A stretch of DNA of 64,000 nt from Zerene cesonia. Its lineage: Eukaryota; Arthropoda; Insecta; Lepidoptera; Pieridae. A model generated the notes under the pieces. That model did no database searches and had not been told where the DNA came from. It was given only the letters and a program-made list of their open reading frames with translations. This document shows positions 53,583 through 63,986 of this stretch, one piece after another (the first letter of the stretch is position 1; every line of letters begins with the position of its first letter). Location of the stretch: contig NW_024045131.1 in assembly GCF_012273895.1 (NCBI RefSeq), positions 1,302,001 through 1,366,000 of the forward strand. The letters are read 5' to 3'. A program made the translations under genes and the position numbers.

Positions 53583-54502
53583 AGCGCCATCTATTAATTA
53601 AATGACTAGAACTAAGCTCATATGCTAACTTCGTTCCTTCTATTCTCCGCTAGATGACGCTGTTTTATAATTATTAATTTAATTGAACGCATTTTTGCTA
53701 TTTAGCAATAGATGGCGATACTTCTTTTAGTGTAAAAAATAATCGCAGCCAATATGTCCAACAATTAAAAGTTCAACGACATGTGACATATTGTGCGTAT
53801 GAGCCACGCTTTTGGCCAGCATGCTGAATCTACCAGACCTTTATCCTCGCAGTGGGGACAAATGTGGGTGAGGGTAGTATTTTCTTGTGTTGGATTATAC
53901 GTGAATACTGTACATTTAGAAATTAAATATATTTTAACAATCTTTTCGTTATCGGTTCCCCGTGACCACGCTCACCGTAGTCTTCGAAAAGGCCGGGTTA
54001 ATTTGCGTTCAAATCCGTTAAAATCTTTAATTTCTAAATGGAATGATGATGATGATGAGATATGAAAGAAAGTAAATATCATGTTATACATTTTTATTAA
54101 TTGTATTTAATTCTTCAACTAAATTGTACGCATACGAAACCTCAACTCAAAAAAGATAAGAGTACAATTTATTTATTGGGCGCCCTCATAATTTAAAATC
54201 ATTGTATATTTTTATATCATTGTTATTAGAAAAGAATATTATACTTATCATACTGATGATAATTAGATAAAATACGTAGGTGTATTTAATGTTAGGTCAC
54301 ATTTAATTAAGTTTGAATTTAAAAAGTAATCTAATGAATAGAATTTAATCCCGGATTAAGAAATCAAATGATTTCAATAAAATCCGCTAAAAATCTTTTA
54401 TTACAGATGCGTCAACCATACTTAATTAGAAAATAATTATTTATGGCCGAATGCAATTGACAGATGACATTTGCGCGGGAACGCACGTGCCGCCATCTAT
54501 TG
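53583..54502. promoter_or_regulatory. Cluster of four CTCF-like AGATGGCGC motifs
   Basis: GCGCCATCTATT at 53584-53595, CCGCTAGATGACGCTG at 53647-53662, AATAGATGGCGAT at 53707-53719 and GCCGCCATCTATTG at 54489-54502. They resemble the AGATGGCGC core of the CTCF site and sit between the divergent Wee1 and homeobox-type genes. Binding is inference. Confidence 0.35.
53958..54045 (+). mobile_element. Copy of the 93-base insert sequence
   Basis: CCGTGACCACGCTCACCG, TTCGAAAAGGCCGGGTTAAT and CAAATCCGTTAAAATC match 5117-5209; a related piece is at 15030-15110. Confidence 0.5.
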
Positions 54503-54786
54503 TTTGATTTGATTCGCTCCCATTATGAAATTAGGCACGCAGATTAATTTTGGTGAAATGTTTTTATAGTTTTTTTTTCATAAATTATTCGCCGTTTTAA
54601 AATTTCACGCTCATTTCATTTGTCATATTATTTAAATGTGTTACGGTTTTAAATAGTTTTTATTTATAACCGGTTTTTTATTTAATCCGTTGCGAATATT
54701 AATCTAATTTAGTATCATCTACCCATTACGTTTATGGATTAAATTATATCATGGTATATTATAAATGATTATATCGGTATTATATC

Positions 54787-54789
<3 letters not shown>

Positions 54790-54826
<37 letters not shown>
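54790..54826. repeat. (AT)n microsatellite
   Basis: Fused to the 5' end of a family C Helitron, whose own start is TATATATA. Confidence 0.95.
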
Positions 54827-54827
<1 letters not shown>

Positions 54828-54984
54828 CGTGTCACTTTGTCCGCGATGGACTCCTAAACTACTCAACCGATTTAATCAAATCTACACACCATGTGCAGTT
54901 TGATCCAACTTAAAAGATAGGATAGTTTATATTTTTTCATTTGCAATAAATGACTACTCGGGCGGAGCAGGGGCGTGCAGCTAG
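54820..54984 (+). mobile_element. Helitron-like element, family C
   Basis: Forward copy whose 5' edge merges with an AT microsatellite; ends CGTGCAGCTAG. Confidence 0.75.
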
Positions 54985-55014
54985 AAGTACATATTATCAT
55001 ATTATTCATTAAGA

Positions 55015-55168
55015 CTAGCCGTGCCCCTCGGTTTCATCCAAATGAGAATGATGTGTAGTCCATATTTTGCCTCAATAAACGCTCTATTTTGTACTGAAAT
55101 ATTTTTTTAAATCGGTCCAGTAGTTGCTGAGCTAAGCACGGCCAAACAACCTCTGCAACTTTATAATT
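55015..55168 (-). mobile_element. Helitron-like element, family E
   Basis: Reverse copy, CTAGCCGTGCCCCTCGG through CAATAAACGCTCTATTTTG to AACTTTATAATTA. Confidence 0.6.
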
Positions 55169-55328
55169 ATTTATTTATTAATAATACTTGCTATTTATGT
55201 TCATGTATTATATTTAGAATTGTGTAAGTGCCTAAATATGTATTCAGACTTACCGGCGTCTTTTTAACTTTAATATGTTAGAATTAGTAGAATTTTGTTT
55301 AGTTAGTCCGTTACAATTTATATAGAAA

Positions 55329-55375
55329 CTAGCTGCGGCCCGCAGTTTCACCCGCGTAAGTCTGAATTCTGTACG
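55329..55375 (-). mobile_element. Lep1-type Helitron 3' fragment
   Basis: CTAG end and decayed hairpin only; a full forward copy follows 50 bases later. Confidence 0.65.
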
Positions 55376-55420
55376 AATATACGTAATAAGAAACACTAAT
55401 ACATCACGGAATAGTAATAA

Positions 55421-55617
55421 TCCTACTAATATTATAAATGCGAAAGTTTGTAAGGATGTGTGTGTGTTTGTTGCTCTTTCACGCAAAGACTACTGAACCG
55501 AATGCAATGATATTTACGTAGACAGCTGGACAACTGGAATAACATATAGGCAACTATCTATCCCGATACTCCTACTGGATACGGACTTACGCGGGTGAAA
55601 CCGCGGGGCGCAGCTAG
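55421..55617 (+). mobile_element. Lep1-type Helitron (family A)
   Basis: Forward, full length, with minor deletions; upstream of the homeobox-type gene. Confidence 0.87.
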
Positions 55618-56829
55618 TATACATAAAAAAATCACATATCCAAAATTAGTGACATACGTATAAATACGTATGCGTACGTCGTATGTCGTTAATTTGTAGA
55701 TTTATCCATTAATTTATTCTGCCTCCGCCAAGAAAAGACGCTAAAACATCTCCTATTAACCCTTAACCACTAAACCTAAAAGTCTAAATAAAATACCAAC
55801 AGTGCATTAAAATGGCAATTCCTTACGATACAATAAATAACAATGAGCAAGTCATATTCGTTTAAACCATTTTCTCCAGACTATAAACCATTACTCTCCT
55901 TCAAACACAGACGTATAAAATTCATACATTCAAACAATTACTCCCTTTTTTTTCAATATTAACGAAAATATGCTAATTGAAAATCTAGCTTAACCAATCA
56001 AGCCTAAAGCTCATTTTCAAACGGCGAAGCTACGTAACTTATAACGTTTTGTACTGAAGTAAACAGCCAATAACAACCCGTGGGTGTGGCTAATTTCAAA
56101 ATTGGAACGCTTTTTCTTCGAAACGCTTTTTCATCTAATCTGAAGTCAGTCTTGACCTAATCGCGGTTGGAGGTGGATGATGGCAACATACTAATGCATA
56201 TTTGTATTAATTCATTGGAAATTAAACAATAGCTTCTATTCATTGAATTCTATCACATCTACCATGAGTTTATTAAACCCTTACACACTTCTATTTTCTT
56301 CTTCTATCTTCTATCTTCCCGTAAATTATTACTTTAATAATAAAAAAATAAATATTTCAGCAAAAGAAACTGAAAAATGAAACGTTAAAACAATAATAAA
56401 ATCATGAATAAACTTATTCAACACACAGGGATTTTTCGTAGCTTTAGTATATCACTCTGATAATGTCTACGAAACTCGTAGACTGACGACGACTACGACA
56501 CTACGACACAAAATATCGCAATCACTATTCAAATTAAAAAGCTTATAATAAAAAATCATGAGCGTTACTTACAACCTTCTGTCTTTATTTAGCCCATGAA
56601 TAACCACCCGCAAACATAACTTATCAAAAGACAATAAAAAAAAATCGAATCCATCTTATTGCAAGGCCATAAAGTCGATATTTCTCTGCAGTAACTGCAA
56701 ACCCAATATTGTATTCTTAACTCGCGAACCATTTTATGTGATCCCTATTATTGTACTTGTTTTCTTTTCTTAAACCACTACATTCATAGACAGGGAAGGG
56801 ATAGAGAGTTCATGTTATATTGGTCGCCT
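55618..56829. other. Upstream flank of the homeobox-type gene
   Basis: No transposon recognised; a short interrupted palindrome lies at 55651-55687. Possible regulatory DNA, no motif claimed. Confidence 0.45.
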
Positions 56830-57051
56830 TTACAAAAGCGTGGCTAAAAAGCCACCCCGGATCCCGCCCCTTTCAGCAACCACTCCCTTTTAAGTTAGTC
56901 AACGCTCAACCACCGTGAGGGGTGCACGTGTCTTCCTTCGCTCCATTACACTCGAATTTCGAACGTCGTTTCAAATCATAGACATTTCAAATTATGGCTC
57001 TAAGTTTAGTGTTGTGAAAATAGTAGCCTACCCGCATGTTATGATCGTATA
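56830..57051 (+). promoter_or_regulatory. 5' flank/5' UTR of the homeobox-type gene
   Basis: More GC-rich than the surroundings, with CCCGCCCC near 56873 and a 6-bp stem (GTGGCT-AAAA-AGCCAC) at 56840-56855. No TATA box was recognised. The transcription start is not determined. Confidence 0.3.
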
Positions 57052-57760
57052 ATGTACCCAACGGATAATTTAAAACATGGACTCAAAATAAATCCGTTCA
57101 TCAAAGAAAATATGTTGAAAACTATACAGAATCTGTGTTACAACAATTCGAGCGCGAGCAATTTCAACATGACCTCCCCGTTCTTGGTGGACAACATTTT
57201 GCACCAGCAGAAAACCGTGAACTTCCACAATCAATATTTGAATCAGCAGCTGGAGAATTACGTCCTGCAGCGTTCGAATTTCGAACGTTCGAGAGACAAT
57301 TCGCCGGAAGTGGACGAAACGAAAATGACTGAGAATGACGAGGAAGTTCGCAATGATGAAGCGACAGATAAAAATGACGATGAAGATTCCAAAAGCAACG
57401 AAGACGATGGCTTCATAAAGAACGAGGCTGTGTATTACAATCACGAGTATTATAGAAACGAGGAACGTGAAAAGGAGGTTTTAAACATACCGTCTTTGAA
57501 TCGCCGCTGTCACTGCGGCTCCTTCGATTGCCCACCGTACGCTTGCAAGAAATCCGGCATACGCCGCTTAGAGGAATTAGAGAAACGCTTCAATCTACAC
57601 AGCTATCAAGACAACTCGGGCGACGAGGATGTGCGGGAGAAGACGGAGGACATGGTTAAAAACTGTGACGATTATAACGAACCGAAAAAGCCCTTGTTGA
57701 AATTCAGTGTCAGTGCCATTTTGGGTGAGGAGAGAGATGCCGCCAAGAGCAGCGTTAATG
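57052..57760 (+). CDS. First coding exon of a homeobox-type repressor, Dbx-like; homeodomain outside window
   Basis: 236 codons plus one base, ending AATG|GTGAGT; the ORF itself reads six residues into the intron before a stop. Two short motifs look like Engrailed-homology repressor sequences: SPFLVDNIL (42-50) and LLKFSVSAILG (215-225). DBX proteins carry the same pair (S-F-L-I-E-x-L near the start, L-K-F-x-V-x-A-I-L before the homeodomain). Between them lie an acidic, Asn/Asp-rich stretch (about 84-120) and a Cys cluster (C153, C155, C160, C165: CHCGSFDCPPYAC). No homeodomain is in this exon; in this class it sits in a later exon, which must lie past 64000. Alternatives are other eh1-bearing homeobox factors (HLX/H2.0, BSX, HHEX). 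Start: first ATG of the open frame, MYPTDNLKHG, with A at -3 (ATAATGT). Homeobox-repressor class fairly likely; Dbx assignment tentative. Confidence 0.68.
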
Positions 57761-57814
57761 GTGAGTTCATTGCATTTTAAATACTAACATTTCTAGCCAC
57801 TATTACCACTTCTG

Positions 57815-57890
57815 AATATGCTCTCTTTTGTTTGTGTTTTATCTATGATTTTTCTGTAATTTTTTGTGTACAATAAAGTATTATCTATCT
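57815..57890 (+). mobile_element. LINE 3' UTR terminal fragment
   Basis: TTTTTGTGTACAATAAAGTA and TCTATCTATATA, starting about 55 bases after the homeobox-type exon. It supplies an AATAAA that could be mistaken for that gene's own signal. Confidence 0.55.
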
Positions 57891-58269
57891 ATATATTCCG
57901 TATAAGATAACTGTCAAATAAATGACATAAATTTGTCAGTGACTTCAACAGTTGCGTAACACGCTTAGATTTCATCGATACTATAAAAGCGATACTGTAG
58001 ATATAATATAATAAAAATACAATAACTCATATTATTACACAATCTTTTCCTATAAACGATTCTGATGATACAATAAAATATCTTTAGAAAGAAGAAGAGA
58101 TTTAAAAACCACAGCCTCACAAAGTCACAAGTCACTCACACACTCAGAGCTCAAATATTTGTTAATGAACGGGTTGGTTCGTATTGAATTCCTATATCAG
58201 TCTACGCATGTTAAATAATCACTAGCTTCGACAACACACTATTCTGATAAATGATGTTTGTATTTTATA

Positions 58270-58405
58270 CTAGCATTCCGCTCTGGCTTCAGCCGTTGTA
58301 CATAACCTTGGGGATCATTGATCACCGGGGAATGGATTTTTGAATTCGATTCAGTGGTGCTTAAGATAAGCTCGATCAAAGAAACAAACAATTATACTAA
58401 CAATA
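58270..58405 (-). mobile_element. Diverged family E element
   Basis: CTAGCATTCCGCTCTGGCTT, then weak similarity; in the homeobox-type intron. Confidence 0.5.
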
Positions 58406-58565
58406 AATATTAACTAAATATTAATAAAGATCGTGTAGGTACTTTCTTATTCAATTTTATTTAAGGACTTTGAGTCAATACTGACTATGTCAGTATGTAT
58501 ACACTTCTTAAGACTAATCCTCTACTAGTATCCGTGTAAATATGTAGACCATTTTTGTTTGAGTT

Positions 58566-59062
58566 AGTCGAGTACGTTTCGGCACGAATTGGGCCAGCTC
58601 GTACCGAGGAAGTACCACACTGCCAAAGATAACCGGCGTGAAATAATAGCACGCTATTGTGTTTCGTACGGTGAGAACTGGAGGCCAATATCCTTTTCGT
58701 TACCCTTCCCAGTTCTTTTCTCTATTCCTTTCTTTTTTTTTTGTTCTTTTTATTTATTTATTTAAAAAGAAAATACATATTATACATTAAATAACGCATA
58801 CCAAAAACCACAAAGATTTGTCCGGTATGCAATCAATTTCACCACGACACATCATTAAGAAATTATATTTGCGAGCTGCAAGTGCAAGAGAGAAGAATGA
58901 TGAAATAATAAAAATATTAATCCCTTCCGAATGAAGTCGGCAATCCATTTGTAGAGGCGTTAGGTCTGTTTGACCTTATGCTTCTCCAAATGTTTATGGG
59001 TGGTGGTAGCGCTTACCATCAGGCGACCCACCAGCTCCATTGCTTACTATGACATAAAAAAA
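58566..59062 (+). mobile_element. LINE 3'-end fragment, family F, interrupted
   Basis: Family F from 58566 to about 58735 and again from 58921 to 59062; between lies about 185 bases of A/T-rich foreign sequence, probably a later insertion. Confidence 0.6.
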
Positions 59063-59246
59063 AATCTTAGCCACATTAGGTTAGGTGCGGATAAAATAAA
59101 CTGGAACACACCCACATCAGTCGGATTCACATCAAACTTTCTATAAAATTGGCACTGTTTATAATTTTGTACGTGGTTGGATATTACTATAATTTTCCTT
59201 TTTTCTTTTGTTTCAAATGTAGTAATCCTACTAATCCTACTATCCT

Positions 59247-59446
59247 ATCCTACTAATACTATAAATGCGAAAGTTTGTAAGGGTGTGTGTGCGTTTGTTG
59301 CTCTTTCACGCAAAAACCACTGAACCGATTGCAATGAAATTTGGCACGTAGACAGCTGGACAACTGGAATAACATATAGGCAACTTTTTATCCCGATATT
59401 CTTCGGGATACGGACTTACGCGGGTAAAACCGCGGGGCGCAGCTAG
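59247..59446 (+). mobile_element. Lep1-type Helitron (family A)
   Basis: Forward, full length; its 5' side carries extra TCCTAC repeats (59226-59250), as at 10310. Confidence 0.87.
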
Positions 59447-59599
59447 TTCAGTTATAGTTGCTTATTAAGCGTTTTTAAATACAAAAAAAAGGCAACAAGT
59501 AATTTGCATAATTTATTACTATTTTCACAAATAAATTTATTATTTAACTAATATATAAACAAACATCACATTTAGGAAGGAAAGGATCATAAATCATCA

Positions 59600-59675
59600 T
59601 TATATTCATCATCATCAGCCTATATATGTTCACACTGCTGGGATACAGGCCTTCTTTGAGGGTTTCATCATTATA
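59600..59675 (-). mobile_element. Family 2 SINE 3' fragment
   Basis: ATCATCATCAGCCTATATAT, CACTGCTGGGATACAGGCCT; in the homeobox-type intron. Confidence 0.65.
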
Positions 59676-59967
59676 TTGCTTTCTTTAAACTTAATCTCAT
59701 AAATAATAACTCATAGACAAATTACAAAGCGTCAGACGGTAAAACAATTGTTTGACAGTTGATAACAACCAATGATATATATTGACCCTTAAGTCCGTTG
59801 GTTAAAATAGTATAGCGCTATCATTAAAGCTTAGGGCGCCATAATTTTAGGGGCGATAAATGTAGGCATTTGCAAATTTTAAAAGCGAAAGGTATACGGA
59901 GCAATGGACAAGTGTCCTTACCTATGAAACCTATAAATTAAATGAATAAATAAAACAGCTAATTCGA

Positions 59968-60148
59968 CCTGTTTCCTTTTCCTCACCCTTCCCAGTCTAC
60001 TCCTTCTTTACAGTCAATCCTTTCTTATTCTTTACCTCGTAAAAGCGGGCAGAGCATTCGCGGAGCCACTTTGGTGGACATCCACGGTTGGTGTTGATCG
60101 CTCACTATCTGGCGAACCACCAGCTCAGTTGCCCGCTATGACAAACAT
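59968..60148 (+). mobile_element. LINE 3'-end fragment, family F
   Basis: CTTCCCAGTCTACTCCTTC to CCAGCTCAGTTGCCCGCTAT. Confidence 0.6.
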
Positions 60149-60179
60149 CGACGGTGTGTTAAAAACATAATGCTACTTT

Positions 60180-60300
60180 ACTTATTTATTCATTCTTTAT
60201 TGCTCCAAAAGAAAACTACAACAAAAACTTAATAAATGACAATTGAAACAAATAGCGGTCTTATCGCTATATAGCGGTTTCTTCCAGACAACCAGACGTA
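60180..60300 (-). mobile_element. LINE 3' UTR fragment
   Basis: TTCTTTATTGCTCC and GCGGTCTTATCGCTATATAG then TTTCTTCCAGACAACC, reverse orientation. Confidence 0.55.
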
Positions 60301-60903
60301 CGGAGAAAAATCAGATAGAGAAGAGTACTTTGTTACAATACAAAAATTCATAAAGTAAAATATGTTTTATCGATATATAAGCCATCATTTTATTGAACAT
60401 TATGATTTTTCTTCCCTTATACTTCAACGAAGATAATACTGCATAGAGACTTATTTAATTAGTACAATCAATAGTTTTTAGTTAATCGCTTATGCTCATT
60501 TCTGAGCATAACAAGTACCCACGTGTGCGACCGGCCCAGTGACAGAGCCGTCTGAAACCTTTAATTCGAGATTGTCATGTTGATTATATAAATGATTTGT
60601 GTGTCATTCTAGCTCTTATAGTGCCGTTAAACCAGACTCAATACTTGCTGCAGTCAATCTAGGTCTAGACCTTATCTTTACTTAGGCAAATCAATATTAT
60701 TTTATTTAATTTGTCGAAACAAACTCCATTGTCCTACGTATATTATAGAGTTTAGAGACTTCAGGGAGAGATAGTCTGATTAATAACAAATGAGAGCAAA
60801 TGGGACTAGTTGTAGTGGCACTAAGGACGGTGCGATTCGCGCCCCGGGCGTTTTGTCGCCTTTATGATTTCGGAGTAGGTCTCTGTCCAGAAACATTCGT
60901 ATA

Positions 60904-60937
60904 ATCTCTATATATATAAAATTCTCGTGTCACGACA
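60904..60937 (+). mobile_element. Family C 5' fragment
   Basis: TCTCTATATATATAAAATTC then CTCGTGTCACGA only; the rest is missing. Confidence 0.5.
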
Positions 60938-61088
60938 CAAATAAAATAAATTTCACAATAATATTAGTGTAGATATAATTGTAAGTAACGTAATTTCAAT
61001 AGTTTTAACTAATAAAAACTAATTTTACTAAAATGTAAACAGATTTAAGATTACTAGGAGCTACTACCGCCTATAACTTATTGAGACA

Positions 61089-61290
61089 CTAGCTGCGCCC
61101 CACGGTAACACCCGCGTAAGTCCGTATCCCGTAGGAATATCGGGATAAAAAATGCCTATATGATACTCCAGTTGTCCAGCTGACTACGTACCAAATTTCA
61201 TTGCAATCGGTTCAGTAGTGTTTGCGTGAAAGAGCAACAAACATACACACACATCCTTACAAACATTCGCATTTATAATATTAGTAGGAT
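61089..61290 (-). mobile_element. Lep1-type Helitron (family A)
   Basis: Reverse, full length, with one altered hairpin arm (CCACGGTAACACCCGCG). Confidence 0.86.
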
Positions 61291-61439
61291 AGTAGGATGT
61301 CAATCAGCGAAGTTGCAGCTTTCTAATTGCGAATAAATTTTTAAAATCGGTCCCGGATTTTTTTGAGTTTATCCATTACAAACAAACAAATATACAAAAT
61401 TTTCCTCTTACAATATAAGTGTAGATAGAATGGCTTCAA

Positions 61440-61655
61440 AAGGTAAGGGATAAAGGAACTGTTGGGGGAAAGTAAGGTAGGGTTTGGTAAGGGGGTAAGG
61501 AAAAGGATATGGGCCTACAGCTCACCCACTCGCTGTATGAAACACAGCAGCATGGGTCACGTCACGCTGGTTTTCTGTAGGGGTGTGATACTTCCCCGGT
61601 GCGAGCTGGCCCAATTCGTGCCGAAGCGTGCTCGACTACCACATACAAAAACTGT
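61440..61655 (-). mobile_element. LINE 3'-end fragment, family F
   Basis: Reverse copy with GGTGCGAGCTGGCCCAATTC and GTGCTCGACTACCACA. Confidence 0.6.
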
Positions 61656-61854
61656 GGGGATCTGGTGCCTTCCGTAATAAAATTACATACGCTATGCTAC
61701 TATAAACAGTTAAAGTTCTATCAAATTCGGTCACATCGTTTTAAACTAGCTAGAATAAACACATATACATACAATTTTAAGCATCATTCCTTGGTCTAAT
61801 ATTTTATTTATTTCATTTGAATGAAAAAATGTTAGTTTATAGTTATAATAAGAC

Positions 61855-62293
61855 GCTAATAGTTTGTATGCTTAAACGCACTAATCTTACGAATTGTTAG
61901 ACCGATTTTAAAAATTCCTTTCTCCGTTGGATGTCGTCATCAGCCCATATATGTTTCCACTGCTGGGACACAGGCCTCCTATGAGGGTTCAGGCCATAAT
62001 CCAGCACGCTGGCCAAGCGCAGGTTGGCAGATGTCACATGTCGTCGAACTTTTGATTCTCGGACATGCCGGTTTCCTCACGATGTTTTCCTTCACCGTTT
62101 TAAGCAGTGGTGATGTTATCCACATGTGCAGATAAATTGAAAAATGAATTTATTTCCTGCACGCTCGCCCGGTCTCGAACCCCGACTTATCGAAGTTGAA
62201 GTCTGAGGTTCTCACCACTGAGCCACCACTGCTTTTTCGTTGGATGTGCTTTCACAAAACCAGGCCGGGGACAAAGCCAGGGCGGATCGCTAG
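61855..62293 (+). mobile_element. Family E element split by a SINE insertion
   Basis: Sequence up to 61934 continues at 62238 after a SINE; it ends with a GC-rich stretch and CTAG at 62290-62293. Confidence 0.55.
61935..62237 (-). mobile_element. tRNA-derived SINE, family 2, with 10-base TSD
   Basis: On the minus strand a tRNA-like head (GTGGCTCAGTGGTGAGAACC; B box GGGGTTCGAGACC) leads to a body with CCTCATAGGAGGCCTGTG and a GATGA-type end. CGTTGGATGT flanks it at 61925-61934 and 62238-62247. Confidence 0.88.
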
Positions 62294-62374
62294 GACATAA
62301 TATTACCTTCTATTAATAATTTTGTTTTATCTCTCTCTAAGTCTTCATCTATCTACTTTAATCTATTAGTACTA

Positions 62375-62574
62375 CTAGCTGTGCCCCGCGGTTTCACCCG
62401 CGTAAGTCCGTATCCCGTAGGAATATCGGAATAAAAAGTTGCCTATATGTTATTCCAGTTATCCAGCTGTCTACGTACCAAATTTCATGGCAATTGGTTC
62501 AGTAGTTTTTACGTGATAGAGTAACAAACATCCATACATCCATACAAAATATCGCATTTAAAATATTAATAGGA
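62375..62574 (-). mobile_element. Lep1-type Helitron (family A)
   Basis: Reverse copy with a TCCATACATCCATAC variant 5' end. Confidence 0.85.
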
Positions 62575-62726
62575 TGAATTCAGAATTTTAAATTCGTTTA
62601 CGCTAAACAGCTGATCAGATTGTTATGAAAATTGGTACAGAGATAATTTTTTTATGAATTAGATGGCAGGCTTCTTTATCCAGGTTCCATTTAGCACGCG
62701 AGTGATGCCGTTATCTGCAAGTAGTT

Positions 62727-62816
62727 AAAAATAACGTTATCAAAAATAACGTTATGAAAAAAAACGTTATTAAAAATAACATTATTAAAAATACCGATAT
62801 CAAAAATAACGAAAAC
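62727..62816. repeat. 15-base tandem repeat with AACGTT core
   Basis: About six units of AAAAATAACGTTATC, the last ones diverged. Confidence 0.85.
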
Positions 62817-62876
62817 AATTATCACGCCAATAACCGTTATTCTATCCATCTCTACATCTTAATTCACTGACACAAT

Positions 62877-63015
62877 TGCAATATGGCGCCGAGTTTTTCA
62901 ATAAAACGGTAACATCTGGGCTGACACTTAGAGCGCGGGGGCGGGAGTGGGACGGAGATACGCTTTCCCCAGATGTTAGAGAGGGTCAGAACGATGTGGG
63001 GGTCCGAGGCGAAAT
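62877..63015. promoter_or_regulatory. GC-rich intronic island with inverted CAGATG E-boxes
   Basis: A sharply GC-rich block in AT-rich intron. TAACATCTGGG at 62910-62920 and its exact reverse complement at 62968-62978 flank a GC-box-like run (GGGGGCGGGAG). Both arms contain CAGATG/CATCTG, a bHLH E-box. Candidate enhancer or alternative promoter; function is inference. Confidence 0.35.
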
Positions 63016-63256
63016 TAATATGTCCTTTTCTTAACATTTTCGTAGACGCAACGCGCTTTATTATTTTATTATTGATGTTGGGCTGATTTCTCTATTAATA
63101 TATATTTCTTTGTTATTGCGGGACTATTAGGAAGGTTTGTGTTGGTGTTATCTCGTGTTGTTGAAAGATGTGTTATGATTGGATCGTGTATGAATATATA
63201 ACGACATTAAATACTTTTTAACATGATTTACAAATACATTGCATTATATTACAGCA

Positions 63257-63513
63257 TACTAGCTGCGCTCCGCGGTTTCACCCATAAGTCCGTATCCCGT
63301 AGGAATATCGGGAAAAAAGAATGAATGAAAAAATAAATGCGAAAGTTTGTAAGGACGTGTGTGTGTTTGTTGCTCTTTCACGCAGAAACTACTGAACGGA
63401 TTGCAATAAAATTGGTACATAGACAGCTGGTCAACTGGAATAACATATAGGCAACTTTTTATCCCGATTTTCCTACGGGATACGGACTTACGCGGGCGTA
63501 ACCGCAGAGCTAG
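63257..63513. mobile_element. Inverted pair of Lep1-type Helitrons sharing 5' sides
   Basis: A reverse 3' fragment (63257-63315) faces a nearly full forward copy (63331-63513), so both CTAG ends point outward. Confidence 0.75.
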
Positions 63514-63798
63514 TAGGCTATATTATATTTGTTTATATCCCTGAATGTCTTGTCTTGACTTACATAGAAAAGATCTAAACTATACTATGGTTGTAGATAG
63601 TTAGTTATTGCAATCGAATAGAAAATAATCAATAATGATTTAATTAAATAGAATATAGTAAACATTAGAAACAACCTACGCTACGATGGTACGAGAGTGC
63701 GACGAAAAAGATGTATAATGTTTATTTGTTATGTAAAAGAGTTAAAAATATTTAATAACCATAATAAATCTACGTTTATAGTGATAGCTGATATATGA

Positions 63799-63986
63799 TC
63801 ACCCGCGTAAGTCCGTATTCTATAGGAATATCGGGATAAAAAGTTGCCTATATGTTATTCAAGTTGTCCAACTATCTACGTAGCAAATTTCATTGCAATC
63901 GCTTCAGTAGTTTTTGTGTGAAAGAGAAACAAACACACAAACACACACATTCTTACAAACTTTCGCATTTATAATATTATTAGGAT
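63799..63986 (-). mobile_element. Lep1-type Helitron lacking its 3' hairpin
   Basis: Reverse copy that starts inside ACCCGCGTAAGTCCG; the hairpin and CTAG are gone. Confidence 0.8.

Noticed and set aside
57070..57444. 124-codon minus-strand ORF
   Set aside because: Antisense of the homeobox-type exon.
57865..57875. AATAAA as the polyadenylation signal of the homeobox-type gene
   Set aside because: It lies in a LINE 3' end also seen at 3385, and the ORF upstream ends in a strong GTGAGT donor rather than a real C-terminus.
1479..63986. CRISPR-like array, because of many near-identical repeats
   Set aside because: Copies are ~200 bases, irregularly spaced, on both strands and nested; they are Helitrons in a eukaryotic genome.
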